From Symsagittifera roscoffensis (lineage: Eukaryota > Xenacoelomorpha > Acoela > Convolutidae), in the NCBI RefSeq assembly GCF_963678635.1, contig NC_087063.1, positions 11,004,386-11,068,385 on the forward strand: a stretch of 64,000 nucleotides of DNA, written 5' to 3'. Made by a program: the position numbers and the translations under genes. Positions 1-11,283 of the stretch are shown here, one piece after another; position 1 is the first letter of the stretch, and every line of letters starts with the position of its first letter. The notes beneath the pieces were generated by a model, which ran no database searches, was not told the DNA's origin, and saw only the letters and a list, made by a program, of their open reading frames with translations.

Positions 1-897
1 TTCTGAGATTTTTAAGGTCTGATTTTATAATTTGGGTGATTGTTCTGCCAACCAAATATTTTTCTCGGAACCTCGCTATACCGAAGAAACGTACCCCTGA
101 TTTTGTCCAGAGGCATCAGATGACACGAGTTGTACGCCGTTAGGTTTTCATGGGGGAGAACTTTACTTGCTGTTGTATAGGATACCTTTGCAATTGATTT
201 GCAAAGCTCAATTGATGTCTGGTTGAAGTAAGTTATTGTCCTTCTCCATTCGCATGCATCTAGACCTGAGGGACCGTGGCTTCCGTGCGTTTTCAAGGTT
301 GATTTGCGAAGTGTCTTGACATATTTTAGTTCGAATATAAAGTGGTGGTATGGCATTGTGTCTTCATTTAATTCAGTTATACAGTTAGTGTTCGCTGTTT
401 TGGCTTAGGAGTGTTTTTCTTTCAGGATACTAAGGTTTGTTTTTCCTTCAATGACTTCGTTTAGCGAAACTACTACTTCTGTTTTCTTGTCTGAAAGGCA
501 TCCAATGGATTTAAATTTTTGCCCGTACTCATTAGTTTATCGAATTGCTTAACTTCCTTGTTTACTTCGCACTTCTTCTGTTTTGGATGTCTAATTTGGA
601 CAGCTTTTGCTTCACTGCTTGTCTTCACAAAGTTTGTCTAGTAGGCCTTGCTTCCATAAAGTTATGCTGCGGCTCAGAGTTTTGGAATTTGATCCGTTTG
701 TTTCTGATCTAGTTTTAGGGAGCATCAAATGTGGGAGATTCCTTGCTGCTTTCCTTGCGACGTTAGAATTTGGTGTTTCTTCTACTAATGACAACAGCTG
801 CTGGTTCAGTAATTATATGAATTGGAAACCGGGCTGGATCTTGCTCAGAACTATGAAGCGCAGTTTCCAGTTAACGACACCTTTATATAAGTCGTTA
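1..897 (-). pseudogene. Older RT-encoding element, downstream half (split by copy C)
   Basis: On the minus strand, several short frames join into one decayed protein with stops and frameshifts. From high to low coordinate I read a segment with LPHLMLPKTRSETNGSNSK and LWKQGLLDKLCEDKQ (about 612-794), a bridge containing LSILKEKHS (about 410-470), then GPSGLDACEWRR and LMPLDKIRG (about 90-290). The last two look like the finger region of a reverse transcriptase; I recall this architecture from uncharacterised RT-bearing repeats in animals such as cnidarians, but I cannot place the class. It runs off the left edge, so the catalytic palm is not visible. Its upstream half appears to lie beyond copy C, at 21026-21389. 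The RT assignment is from memory and moderate; the coding nature and the decay are visible. Confidence 0.5.
893..897. repeat. Probable target-site duplication of copy C (left)
   Basis: The five bases CGTTA before the LTR correspond to CGTTT at 21026-21030 after the 3' LTR (4 of 5 identical). Five base pairs is the usual Ty3/gypsy target duplication. Closing the gap with either copy keeps the minus-strand reading frame of the flanking older element open, with the same isoleucine codon sense. The exact LTR edge could be two bases earlier. Confidence 0.55.
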
Positions 898-1410
898 TGC
901 CAGTCGCTCATATATGGAAGTTTGAACTTGAAAAAACGTTTAGTCTGATTTTAGGGTGAAGTGAAATTTTTCAAAAATTTGAATTGAGCATGCCATGCTC
1001 AAGTTTCTCGCGAGAACTGAAAATATCAGAAAAGAAGATCAGAGGTTCGAACTATAATTGCGGAAAAGTAGTCAAAAATAGCAGCGGGAAATTGCTATTC
1101 GCAATTTCCAATACATAATTCGAACGAGAGAAGAGCTGTCTTATTCGTGGCAGGAGACAGAAAATAATCGCCAGTGAAAGGAGAGTAATTTCAAGTGGAC
1201 CAGAGTGAACCTTCGGTGGAAAGGTGGACAACCGAAGTCTCCTAATGGTCCAGACCCAAAACTTATTTCTTGAGCTAAAACTAATTCATCACAAACTTCT
1301 CGAGTTAAGCTGAATTACCCATCAATTCTAGTGATGCTTTATAGTTTAGTTACTCGATTCTAGAGGTCGTGTCGGTATGTGAGTACCAAATTTAATTTTC
1401 TTGAGTTTGT

Positions 1411-2314
1411 TGAAAAGTGCTGGGCATCTAATGAAGAAGTCTGAGTTGGTTTTCTTAAGGCGAGTTTTCGGTATTTGATATTCGTTTCTTTCATTTTGTC
1501 ACGTTGAGCTTTTGGTGTTTTCGGCATATTGGTTAATGTCAATTTCGTAGTTATTGCGAACTATAGAAATGAAAAGAAGGAGGTCGTGCATTTCAATGTA
1601 CAGAGACAGCGGAACATTCCTAATTTTTGTAGTCTACACTTATATGGGATATGTGGTTAAGCATCCATTTGGTCGCCGTTCGCTGAACCTTTTCAGTTGC
1701 TCGGAGGTTTGATTTCGAGTAGTGCGTTACTGACTTTCCATAAACTACAATTGGGACTACATATACCGGGTAGGCATCTAGTTTAGAAGTTATAGGACAG
1801 TTTTTAGAGAGGTTACGCTTTAGTGAGTAAAGAGCCGATAGCGACTTCTGACAACGCTTAGACGCATTTACATTCCTTGAAAGAGTGGGTGTTACTAAAC
1901 ATAACTTACAACTACTTTACATGCGTTACTTCTAGAATCCCTATCATTCCTCTCGAATGGTGTCGCAGTGGCATTCCTATCATAAAATCCATAGCAGATT
2001 TTATACATTTCTATCACTGTCCCTGTTTTCCTTCTGTATTCCAGCGATGATAGATTCAGTTCTTTAAGGCGTTCGTTAGGGATAGATTTTTCATACCACT
2101 CACTAGACGCGTCGCTCTTCGTTGTACGTTTTCCGAGATATTTTGATGCTTGATCAACCTTGGGTGCCAGGTTAAGTTCTCAAATTCAAGGTATGGCCGT
2201 ATCAAGCATTTAAAGATGTTGAGAAATACTTGTTTCGTGACTTTAGTGAAGCTTTTCTCAGTTACTGCTATCATGCCGTTTGCCTTATTGGCTTTTTTAG
2301 TGATGTGAACCTAA
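1411..2314 (-). mobile_element. CR1/Jockey-like LINE fragment nested in LTR
   Basis: The minus-strand frame 2056-2274 reads as the C-terminal portion of a non-LTR reverse transcriptase, with CLIRPYLEFENLTWHP and NVQRRATRLVSGMKNLS, the familiar IRPHLEYA...VQRRATK signature of CR1/Jockey-clade elements. It is a 5'-truncated LINE that has also lost its 3' end here, because the LTR/LINE junction at 1411 corresponds to position 23252 of the more complete copy in fragment D. It is non-functional. Confidence 0.7.
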
Positions 2315-2435
2315 TTCTCGAGTTGAACTTAATTACCCATCAATTCTAGAATAGCTTTTTAGTTTAGTTACTCGATTCGAGAGGTCGTGTCGGTATGTTT
2401 TATATTGTTATGTTGAGTTAGGGGGAGTTTTCAGA

Positions 2436-2477
2436 TTGATCCATCTGAAATGGATCAAAGGTCCGCTGTCTAATAAA
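2436..2477 (+). promoter_or_regulatory. LTR hairpin followed by poly(A) signal
   Basis: A perfect 9-bp inverted repeat, TTGATCCAT with loop CTGAA and ATGGATCAA, is followed 13 bases later by AATAAA (2472-2477). The same arrangement is found in every LTR of the window: 20724-20765, and in reverse orientation at 25237-25278 and 45077-45118. Conservation in all LTRs suggests a functional RNA structure near the R region. The role in 3'-end formation is inference. Confidence 0.5.
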
Positions 2478-2776
2478 AAGTAACCATGCACAAGGTTCCG
2501 ACCCAGTTTTTCGCGGCGTTCGTGTTTTTTAGGTATTTCGAGACCTAAGTATGGGGGCGCTCCTATTTCCTTGAGTGGGGGGTATTTTGGCAGTGGCCTT
2601 TAAGCTGTAACAAGGGTTTTAGTCTCATGACGCAAAAGAACCGAATTGGCTCCGACCGCTTAAGGTAGAAAAACACAAGAGATAGTGTCCCTGACTCTTG
2701 AGCCAAAGGTAATAGGGCCTATTTTTCTTTAACCTCATATGTGACTTAAGTAGGCGACTGTTACATAGTTTTTTTA

Positions 2777-2794
2777 TGGCGCTCCTGGGTGTTT
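2777..2794 (+). promoter_or_regulatory. Candidate tRNA primer-binding site
   Basis: TGGCGCTCCTGGGTGTTT begins with TGG, the complement of the tRNA CCA end, 11 bases after the LTR terminus. The same sequence follows the LTR of fragment D (from about 24618) and the A/B LTR (reverse orientation near 44735-44755), where it survives even though the rest of the leader is deleted. I could not assign the tRNA. The distance from the LTR is greater than usual. Confidence 0.4.
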
Positions 2795-4372
2795 TTACGA
2801 CATCAATACTACGGGATCAAACCCATTCGACACAGCTCCGGGCTACATGCCCATTCTAGAGTACCGGTGGTGCGGTTTAACGGGAAAGTATTCACCTTTT
2901 GGTTGTACCGCGTTAGCTTTTTAAGAAAATTTGAGAAAATTTCCCGGTGCGTTTTCCGAAACGAGGCCTAGCTAACCGAGTAAGGGGGGTCACTAGGGGC
3001 ACAAAAAACGAGTAAAAGAGAAAAAGCGAAACAAAAAACCAAAAAAAATTAGAAATAGGGAAAAAAACAATAAAAAAATAAAAAAGACAGTGGCTTTGAC
3101 TTCCAAATTAGGTGCATCAAGCCTTTGTATTAATTAAAATAGTATGCCCATACTGTTTTCCAATTAGACCGATCGTCTCAATCAAACCAGCAAAGTTTTA
3201 CAGGTGCCCAAGTGTGGGGCGGTGTAAGGCTTTCAGATAGCTTGTGATATCAGGGGAACACTGCTAGACTTGGCTGAAAGAGGTGCCCAGCGAAGTGAGA
3301 AAGTGGACAACAAGGAGGCTTGACAACTGATAGACTTGACTGGAACAGGTGACCAGCCCAGGGGGAAAGTGTGACCAACCGAAAAGTGATCAGCCAGCGT
3401 TGTGATTAAAGCAGAACAGAGAAAACGGAAGGGGGTTTACAGAGGTTCTGTTTGGTCAAACGGGTATCGTTAAAATCTATTTTACATTTTTGGATGTAAG
3501 TGTAAAATTGAATAAGCGAATGCCAACCGTTTTGAGGAAACGTTTTTACTTGAGCAGAGCTTGGAAACAGGTTCAACGGTTTTCTCTCGAGAGTTTTAGC
3601 ACTCATTGCACTTAGGGTAATTTTCGGTTTAATTGGGGGCTAGATAGGGGGGGAGGTTAGAAGGGGGGCTGGTTAAGATAGAGGTTGGTGGTTGAACATT
3701 GAGAAAAGGGGGACATATTATAGTAACTATACAATCGATATCGTCGATTTAGTTACATTAGTAGACCCAGAGTCTGGAACGATCCATCTTTAAACTCAGA
3801 ACAAGAGTAGCAACGCGAGGATATCCAAAATTAAAATCAAATTAGGGTAGGTAACCTGGTCGGATTGGATGAGGGGATCGGAAATAGACCGTTTTTGGAA
3901 CCCAAAAAGAGACCACCCCGAAAGACCGTTAGTAGGGGGGAGGAAAAACCGGGAACATCAGGTAACAGACATTTTTTTAACAAAAAGACCACATTGGTCG
4001 CCTTTGAATTGTGTGTAGTCACCACATTTTTTAAATTTTTTCATTTTTCTCAGTCAAATTTTTACGTTTTTGGATCAAATTTAATTGGCTTTTAACGAAT
4101 CGGAGATCATCAGGCACTTGCTAACAAGTCGTATTTCGAGTTGCGTCAGATTATTATAAGAAAGGTAATTTCAGGGTGGTTAGTAGGTAACATTTTGATT
4201 GACAGGATTGGGTTTTGGGGATTTTTTAATACTAGAGCTCTAGAGTTGGTACTGGGATAGCGGATCAGAAATTCCAATACTCGACACAAGGTACAGGGGA
4301 TTTCATCAATCAGACGAAGAAACAAATGAGCTACGAGGTTGGAAAAAGTGCAAGAGTCTAGCCGGTGGTCTT

Positions 4373-4880
4373 GAGATAGTGATCTAAGTGTCCCAACACT
4401 CAGTCCGGGGATAGTGATCTAAGTGTCCCAACACTAAGGAGCAAGAGATCCGATTGTCCCAACACTCGAGCGAAGTCTCCTAGGAGGGTTCAAAGTCCTG
4501 GGACAAATACGAAGTGTCCCAACACTTGAGCGAAGGGTCGTAGGAGGGTTCAGAAAAGTCTTGAGACAGTACGAAGTGTCCCAACACTTGAGTGAAGGGA
4601 CCTAGGAGGGTTCAGAACAGTCCTGGGACAGTACGAAGTGTCCCAACACTCGAGCGAAGGGTCGTAGGAGGGTTCAGAAAAATCCTGGGACAGTAACGAA
4701 GTGTCCCAAAAAGAACACTAATGGTCCTAATGGAAAAATAAATATACCAGGACAGCACCACATTGTACCACGACCCCATCGAAGTATCCCAACACTTGAG
4801 TGAAAGGTCCTAGGCGAGTATCAAGAAATCCTGAGAAAGTATTAGAGCATCCCAAAACTAGAACGAAGGGTCCTGAGGAC
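4373..4880 (+). repeat. Leader minisatellite with hairpin-forming units
   Basis: Eight to nine imperfect units, of about 60-75 bp in the regular part, share GTGTCCCAACACTTGAGCGA, CTAGGAGGGTTCAGAA and TCCTGGGACAGTACGAAG. Two competing hairpins recur. TGGGACA and TGTCCCA flank the loop GTACGAAG, and AAGTGT and ACACTT flank the loop CCCA; both use the same TGTCCCA bases. Units degrade at the right end (4697-4880). No equivalent is seen in A, whose leader is deleted, or in B, whose leader lies beyond the gap. Confidence 0.8.
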
Positions 4881-5152
4881 TGAAATTGATATAGATAAAA
4901 ACTGATTTAGACTGTTTAGACTGATTGTAGTTTTTTTTTAGAAATTTTTCTTCAATCGGATTTTACAATAGGGACTTGCAAATATTAAAATAGTAAATAA
5001 CAAATAAAAAAATTGTTCATAAAAATCAAGAAACGAAATAGGGTATCGATAACCGAAAGAAAAGCAACAGGACCAAAACAAAATCAAACCTCGTCGCAAA
5101 GGGAAGCAACACTATCAATTCCGAAAGTAATGAAAAGAATATTTCAGTAAAC

Positions 5153-7030
5153 ATGGTCGATACAAGAAGCGTAAAGGAGCATAAGGCCAAGGAGAAAGCA
5201 GTAGAATAACAACTGTACCGGTTAGAGAAATCGATCTTGAGACACCAGATCAGAGTATTGACGGGGTGGAAAGGAAAACCACACCAATGCCAAAAGCAGA
5301 AGAACAAGAAAGGAAAAACGATAGAGTTCTCACCCATTGACAATGTAGAGGGAACAACAAGCAACACGCCCGAAACGATAAAAGACGATTCTCAAACAAA
5401 AAGAACGTCGTTCACAGAGAGGATTGCAGCGATGGTCGGAATGAAACCAAAAGAGAAAGAGGAGGCGATACCAACGACCGAGAAAGGCAAAACTTTCGGA
5501 ACATTTTCCGCAATTACAACCGAGGCCAAACAAGACGAAGAGCAGATCACACATGGAGCAACAGCAAATGAAGAAAAAACAACTTCACTTGAGCTGGGCG
5601 ACTTGATGGCAAAGTTGGAACAAATCGACAAGACCCTAAAACACAGCGAGGAAGACTGCCAAGAGCTAAAAAAAAAAGGGGAGTACGACACAACAAGAAT
5701 GAGTACCTAGACAACTACTTTGTCCCGGCAAGTGCGACGGAAGAAAAACTACAACAGATGTCGGACAAGGTAGAGGCTACCGACAAGGAGCGAGAGAAAC
5801 ATATCAAGAAGGATATGGAAGAAATGAAGAAACGGTATGATATCGTGAATGAGAAGTTGGGGAGTCTAGAGACGAGAATGGATACAATGGGCAAGGCTCA
5901 AGCTGAAATTTCTTGTGCCATACAGTCCAAACTGGATGCTCTCTTGAGAAACTCAATAGCCCAAGATAAATTAGTGGTGGAAAAACAATCCGGAACTAGA
6001 GTTGACTTCGTGGAACCACAACGAAAGAAACGAGAATCTACACCGTTAGCACGGATTGATAATACCATGGCATCAGGAGGAATAAGGACCGCCATGAAGG
6101 TGAGAGCCTCAAACTCGACAAGGACGACAGAAGAGTCAGCGTCACCTACGGGTGTACAACCGGATGCCATGACGTGGGCCAATACCTGGGAAATGATGAA
6201 CAGGACGCTTAAACCCTAAGGAATTCAAGGACGATTCAGATGGATGCATTGACACATGGGTAGAGGTAATGAGACTTCATTTAGAACAAGATAACTTGAA
6301 CGACAAAAGGCAGGCCTGCACGGCATTACTAAGCAACTTAGAGGGCAATGCACTAAAATGCGTGGTAGCAAAGTAAGAGGAGGAGCGTGATACAGCAGAC
6401 ATGATCTTCGAGATACTGTTGAACCGATTCGGACCAGGGATGAAGGGTCATCAAGCGATGATGAGATTTGAAAAAAGAAGACAAAGGTAGCACGAGTCAA
6501 TCGATCGATTCCTAGATGATCTCGAGAGCTTGAGAAGAAGAAGCGACCGGGAAGAATCGACGAACAGAAAAAACTTCAGCATCGCTTCGAAGTTCATTGA
6601 CGGGGCGAGAAGTGACGACTTGAGGACGATGATGGCAACGTATCATACGCTATCGAAGGATAATGTACCGACCCCAGAAGAGATGAGATAAAAGTCAAGA
6701 GAGTACATGTTAATGAAACCAAAAGTGTACTCATACTCAGAAGGCAGGAAAATGAAGTGGGAAGCCAGCCACAAAGGTTGTCATGGTACAAGCCTAGAGA
6801 CGACATGGACAAACAAAAGTCTTGCGCAAATTGTGGATCAGTGGATCATAATGTGGCGGATTGCACGACATAAAAGCAGGGCATGAAGAGCTTGGGATAC
6901 GCACCGGAAGAAGAGGACATGAATCAAACGGAGAACATGAGTTTTACAGTGGCTTGATCATCAAGATAGGTGAGAGGTGTTTTTTCTGCAATCAGGAAGG
7001 CCATTTCAGAATGGACTGTCCCTAATTTTG
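5153..7030 (+). pseudogene. gag: gag of copy C (degenerate)
   Basis: The ATG at 5153 opens a frame interrupted by TAA after 18 codons; the same frame continues from 5210 to a frameshift at a run of ten A (about 5671-5680). The next frame runs to 6219 and holds a predicted coiled coil (about 5758-5960). About 70 bp present in B is missing at 6219. A capsid-like stretch follows (EVMRLHLEQDNLND, EILLNRFG in the family) with stops at about 6374, 6487, 6690 and 6871. Two CCHC zinc knuckles end it: 6823-6864 with perfect C-x2-C-x4-H-x4-C spacing, and 6978-7019 (CFFCNQEGHFRMDC). The role is RNA packaging and particle assembly. Confidence 0.75.
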
Positions 7031-8240
7031 GGAGGCGGTGAAGAATCAGAATCACCCGAAACACAAACTAGCACTGGCCGCAATGCAAAACACTGGGAAC
7101 AGATATGCTGAAAACGATTTGAACAACAAAGAAGCAGCGAGTTGTGAATTATCAACAAAGACAGTAAAGGCCGTGACACAAAACAAAGATGCCTCGGGAG
7201 CCGAGAAGAGAAATTCTCTAGAGATAAACTACGAGAGATTAACAAAAAGGAAGCAAGACTTGCCGACCAAAAAAATCGAACAACGGCTGAAACAGGAAAT
7301 GGAAAAATAGAGATTAAATGAAACGCTCTGATTGACAAGACCAGAACCAGAGATCGGAGAGAACTCGGTGAGCAAGGGCAATTGTAACACTTTGAAGATG
7401 TTGACTGGAAAACCATTTGGCATCAAGAAAATTGGGGCAAGAATCATGTCAAAAATCACAGTGAGCGGCCACGAAGTGACAAGAAATCTGAGTGAACCGA
7501 GTGATCAGACAATAATGCACATAGATGTGTACCCGGATTACTTGAGTGCAATAAGCCCGCAAACTCCTAGAGCTTTGAAGACGTTACTCACGAGAGGTGG
7601 TGGTAAATCAGTTCGTATAGACAACAGATACACGGAAACCTATGGACCACATGAGGTCATGTTGAATATGGATGGTAAAAATATCTACACAAAAACCATG
7701 ATAACATGTGATGAGTATCTAGCCGGGCAGATCTATGTCGGAAGAGAGGAACTAAAAGTGAGATCCATTGGGCATTGTGCTATGCTGGAGGAGGATGCCA
7801 TACATCTGGGAACGGAAGCAGACATAAGCGGAAAGAAGACACAAATGAGTGGGTTGTTGGACACGGGAGCCGATTGAGTGTAATATCAATTGCGACTTGG
7901 AGAAGCATGGGATTCAACAAAGATGACCTGATTGACTCAAGAATACGTCTGTCAGTGACAAACAAGGGGGCGCTAAGGGTTATAGGTAGGACACCAATAA
8001 TAGCCCTAAACCTAGAAGAACGCAATTTATGGATGAGCTTTCTGGTGGTGGAGAATCTAGATGGGTCTGACCATTTCATTTTAAGCAGAGACTTCATCAG
8101 GAATTTCGATGTAACAATTGATATTAACAATGCGATGTTCAGGATTCGGAACCCGGAAAAGAAGTACGTAGTTAAACCGGTAAATTTGATAACGGCGAAT
8201 GAAAATAAAGCTCAGTTTTCTTGAGATGGAGGGTAAGGCT
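7031..8240 (+). pseudogene. pro: Protease region of copy C
   Basis: Aspartic protease of the retropepsin type. The active-site LLDTGA lies at 7854-7871; a one-base deletion immediately after it breaks the frame that continues as LSVIS. Upstream is a conserved region of about 150 residues (GGHEVTRNLSEPSD, YGPHEVMLNIDG) that all three copies carry between the nucleocapsid and the protease. I cannot name this part. Stops at about 7308 and 7329 add to the damage. The enzyme would cleave the Gag-Pol polyprotein. Confidence 0.75.
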
Positions 8241-9489
8241 GAAAGCGAACGAGACGGCAATAGTAAGTTTACGGATGAAGAACTATAATGAACTAAGTGA
8301 CAACAAACAAGTATGTATAGTACTCAATCCAAATAGTCAAAGTGCTGCTATTTTAGGAAGATCCTTCTCGATAACCAAGAGTGGCTTTGAATACGCTTGA
8401 TATACTAATCACAATCCAGAGGAGGGGAAGCTAGGATACGCACTGCGCGTGAAAACTAGATATGAAATGACTGAAAATGTGAAAGAAAATGAAGTTCATG
8501 ATTGCACGAATCACAGGTATAATATTTGTATCTTGAGACGATTGAAGAAAATTAATGATCTTCAGGTCTTGTGAAGTCACTTAAGTCAGAGACAGACGAT
8601 GGACTGTCGAGCTGTTCAAAATTTCTAGAACAATTGGAAATGGATAAACCGGTATTACCAGAAATTGAACATTTAAGTGGGAAGGTAACAGAAGAACAGC
8701 TCGAAGTCATCAAGTACGTTCTAGATAGGAATCAGGATGTTTTTTCGAGACATAGGGCAGACATTGGATGCTGCAACTTTGTAGAACATGAAATAGAGCT
8801 AGACGAATTGGCGGTACCGCATTGAAGGGGGCGAGGCGTTTGACCCCAAACAAATCGGATGCTTGTAGAAAAGAGATAGAGACCCCACTAGAGTATGACA
8901 TGATAGAACAATCCAAATCACCGTGGGCGTGTGGAGTAGTGATGGCTAAAAAGAAAGGAGACCAACTTAGGTTTTGATGTGACTTTCGATATCTGAACTC
9001 CGTCACGGCGAAGGATGCCTACCCCATTTCTAGGATAGATGAAAGTCTCTCAAAATTAGGTGACCCAAAATTTTTCACAACTCTTGATCTAGGATCGGCT
9101 TTTTGGCAGGTACCACTGAGGAAGCAAGACAGGGACAAGACGGGTTTTGCATGCAAACTGGGAAGGTTTCAATGAAGAGGATGCCCTTTGGCCTCCGCAA
9201 TGCGACAGCAACCTTCCAAAGTCTGATAGCACAAGCGCTAACAAACGGAACGAAGAAATATGGCAACTTAGTAATGTGCTACGTGGATGACGTGGTGATT
9301 GCAACACTTACACTGGAGGACCATATTGAACGACTGGACGAGGTGTTTGCTTGTATGAAGAGATCAGGACTGAAATGTAAGCCATCGAAGTGTGAGATTC
9401 TCAAGGACTCGATCAAATACGTGGGAAGAATGGTGGACAAACATGGTATTAGACCAGACCCAGATGCGGTAGAGGCAGTACTGACTTGA
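8241..9489 (+). pseudogene. Reverse transcriptase of copy C
   Basis: Ty3/gypsy reverse transcriptase broken by several stops. LDLGSAFWQVPLRKQDRDK at about 9085-9140 is followed by a frameshift, then RMPFGLRNATATFQ and the catalytic YVDD at 9280-9291, with VDKHGIRPDPDAVEAVLT closing the domain. TGA replaces the Trp codon of LTW at the end of the palm/connection. An 8821-9003 stretch carries the finger motif with a stop in place of a cysteine codon. Confidence 0.8.
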
Positions 9490-10250
9490 AAATCGCCGAA
9501 AACAGAACACCAGTAGGGAGTTCATCAAGGGCTATGCGGACAAAGTATATCCAATGCAACAACTGATGAGGCACAAAGGTAAGAAGTTCGCGTGGAATAA
9601 CGCAGCAGAGGAATCAATTCAAAGGACAAAAACAGAGCTGTGCAAAGCACCAGTGCTAGGGATGCCCACGGAAAAGGGAATGCACGTGGGGATACGGATG
9701 CATCGGTGATAGCGATCTCAGGAATACTCCACCAAGAACAGGAGTGGAACGGGAAGACAGCCTTGAGACCGATAGCTTACAGGAGCAAAGTATTGAGTGA
9801 TACAGAGATAAAGTACCGAGCACCCAAAAGGAAATATTCGCGGTAGTGACCTTTGTAGAAAAATATAGATCATACCTGGGCAGCGAGCCATTCAAGCTAC
9901 GAGTCGACAACAGAGCACTCAGTTGGTTGAAAACGTACTCAATGTACCAGAGCTACATCGGGAGATGGCTAGTGCGCCTGGATGGTTACGACATGATTAT
10001 CGAGCACAGAGCAAGGGACAAACATCAGAACGCCGACAATTTGAGCAAAAAGACGGAGTTTTACGAGAGACAGGAGCAAAAGGAGATCGACAGGCCGGAG
10101 ATCAAAGATGGCTTCTCATTTATGGACAGGGCGACGTATGACAGTCTTTCACTCACGAGGTGGCTTGAGAAGTCAAGAAGACCAATAGAGGACCATCCCG
10201 AGCTACCAGCAGAACATGAGACGAAAGAAATTCTCAAGAGAAAACAGTGA
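9490..10250 (+). pseudogene. RNase H of copy C
   Basis: RNase H domain with the TDAS motif near 9694-9705 and VEKYRSYLGSEPFKLRVDNRALSW, HRARDKHQNADNLS typical of Ty3/gypsy RNase H. The connection LMSFLGFANYY present in B is deleted at about 9513, and two further frameshifts occur (about 9660-9700 and 9840). It is non-functional as it stands. Confidence 0.75.
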
Positions 10251-11283
10251 TGCCGATGGAAATGATGCTCAAGTCGAAGATAGTAAGGGAAACACTAAAA
10301 GCAAAAAGCTATGACTCCGATGAAGTGGAAACAGGAAGGGTGACGATAGGAGAAGATCTGAGGAGACTACTCGAGAAACTAGCCGACGATAAACCGGTAG
10401 CCCGGAACAATGATAAAGACAAAGCGGAAGTTACCATATTGAAAATAGGGGAAGCAGCTCAAGGCGAGGACTCAACAATAAGGCAACTGACGGCAAAGAA
10501 GTTAAGCGGACATTGTTCGAGAAGATCCCAGAGGTCATACTAAGACAGATTACGCTTCGGAAGAAGAAAGTGACTTTCAAGAAGGAAGGCGAACACCTAG
10601 CACCAGATCAAGAGTCCGGGGAGTGGTTGAAATCAGAAAGAGACAGCGAGGAAGAGAAATTGTCCGGGGAGTCGAATGAATGTGAGGATGACTCAGAGAA
10701 GAGTGGTGATGACCAACACAGTCTTTGCATGATATTAGCAGAGGAGAAAATGAAGCACCACGACAGACAACTACAAACTGACTCTTACGCAGGAACGTAC
10801 AACCTAGAGCAACAGGATGAGTACGGAGGAGAAGAGCTTGAGAAAATAGCGTTGTCAAGGAACCCATTCAGGGAACTATCGTGCAGCTCAAACGTCAGGA
10901 CGAACCTGGAACCGGATGATGACAGGGAGGTCTTGAGAGGGATAGTTTGCGTTAAGTTAAAAGACGACATCCATAGTCGCGGAAAAGTGAATGGCCAAAT
11001 GATGGTATTGAAGGAACACGTCAAAGCGAGATACAGACTATCAGATCTGATACGATCCCAGAAGAGTGACAAGATGACGACCAACCTCTCCAAATGGATC
11101 CGGATTGGAGACAAGGAGAAAAGTGATCTGGAGGAAGATAGTTACAAGATCTCGAGCCAGTTCTACAAGGAAAGAAGGGACTTACTGTATCACACAGCTG
11201 ATGGTGTGGTAGCCTGTATGAGGAAAGATGAGGAGAAGATACTACACAAGCACAATCTCATCATACTACCACAGCTATACTAG
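10251..11283 (+). pseudogene. Acidic linker between RNase H and integrase, copy C
   Basis: About 330 residues rich in Glu, Asp, Ser and Lys (for example the 10513-11283 frame) separate RNase H from the integrase zinc domain. The segment is colinear in all three copies, including LCMILAEEKM and FRELSCSSNVRTNL. Its second half ends with LLYHTADGVVACMRKDEEKI, which leads into the integrase. I recognise no catalytic motif. Most Ty3/gypsy polyproteins have a much shorter tether here. Confidence 0.6.

Larger units (their letters stand above)
898..2765 (+). repeat. 5' LTR of copy C, mosaic with nested LINE
   Basis: The stretch 898-1410 is roughly 92% identical by eye to the 3' LTR from its start onward and passes uninterrupted through the site where a LINE sits in fragment D. 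At 1411 the sequence jumps into LINE interior, then returns to LTR at 2315. About 100 bp of LTR (from TTCTCGAG to GTCGGTATG) is therefore present twice, near 1300-1380 and 2315-2400. The right end is the conserved terminus CTGTTACA. The section from 1411 onward matches fragment D at about 99%, so this LTR looks like a recombinant between a LINE-free and a LINE-bearing LTR. Confidence 0.75.
1411..3064 (+). repeat. 1.65-kb segment duplicated at 23252-24905
   Basis: The block from LINE interior through the LTR end and the first 300 bp of leader recurs at a constant offset of 21,841 bp with only scattered substitutions (about 99% by eye). It ends abruptly at 3064/24905. Copy C and fragment D therefore share a recent common 5' end, although the rest of their LTRs and their flanks differ. 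Confidence 0.85.
2766..5152 (+). other. 5' leader of copy C
   Basis: Long non-coding leader between the LTR end and the first plausible gag ATG. The first 300 bp are shared with fragment D and include A-rich tracts near 3020-3090. I find no convincing coding region: frames such as 3865-4095 lack recognisable motifs and have no counterpart elsewhere in the window. The second half holds the hairpin minisatellite. In Ty3/gypsy elements this region carries the primer-binding site and packaging signals. At about 2.4 kb it is long for the family. Confidence 0.6.

Noticed and set aside
607-948. 113-codon plus-strand frame crossing the LTR start
   Set aside because: It overlaps the minus-strand RT-like remnant and runs into the LTR; an antisense chance frame.
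3865-4095. Small leader ORF of 76 codons
   Set aside because: No recognisable motif, unusual composition and no counterpart in another copy to test conservation.
4373-4880. Regular repeats resembling a CRISPR array
   Set aside because: Unit spacing is irregular, the 'spacers' are themselves similar to each other, and there are no cas genes; it is a eukaryotic retroelement leader minisatellite.
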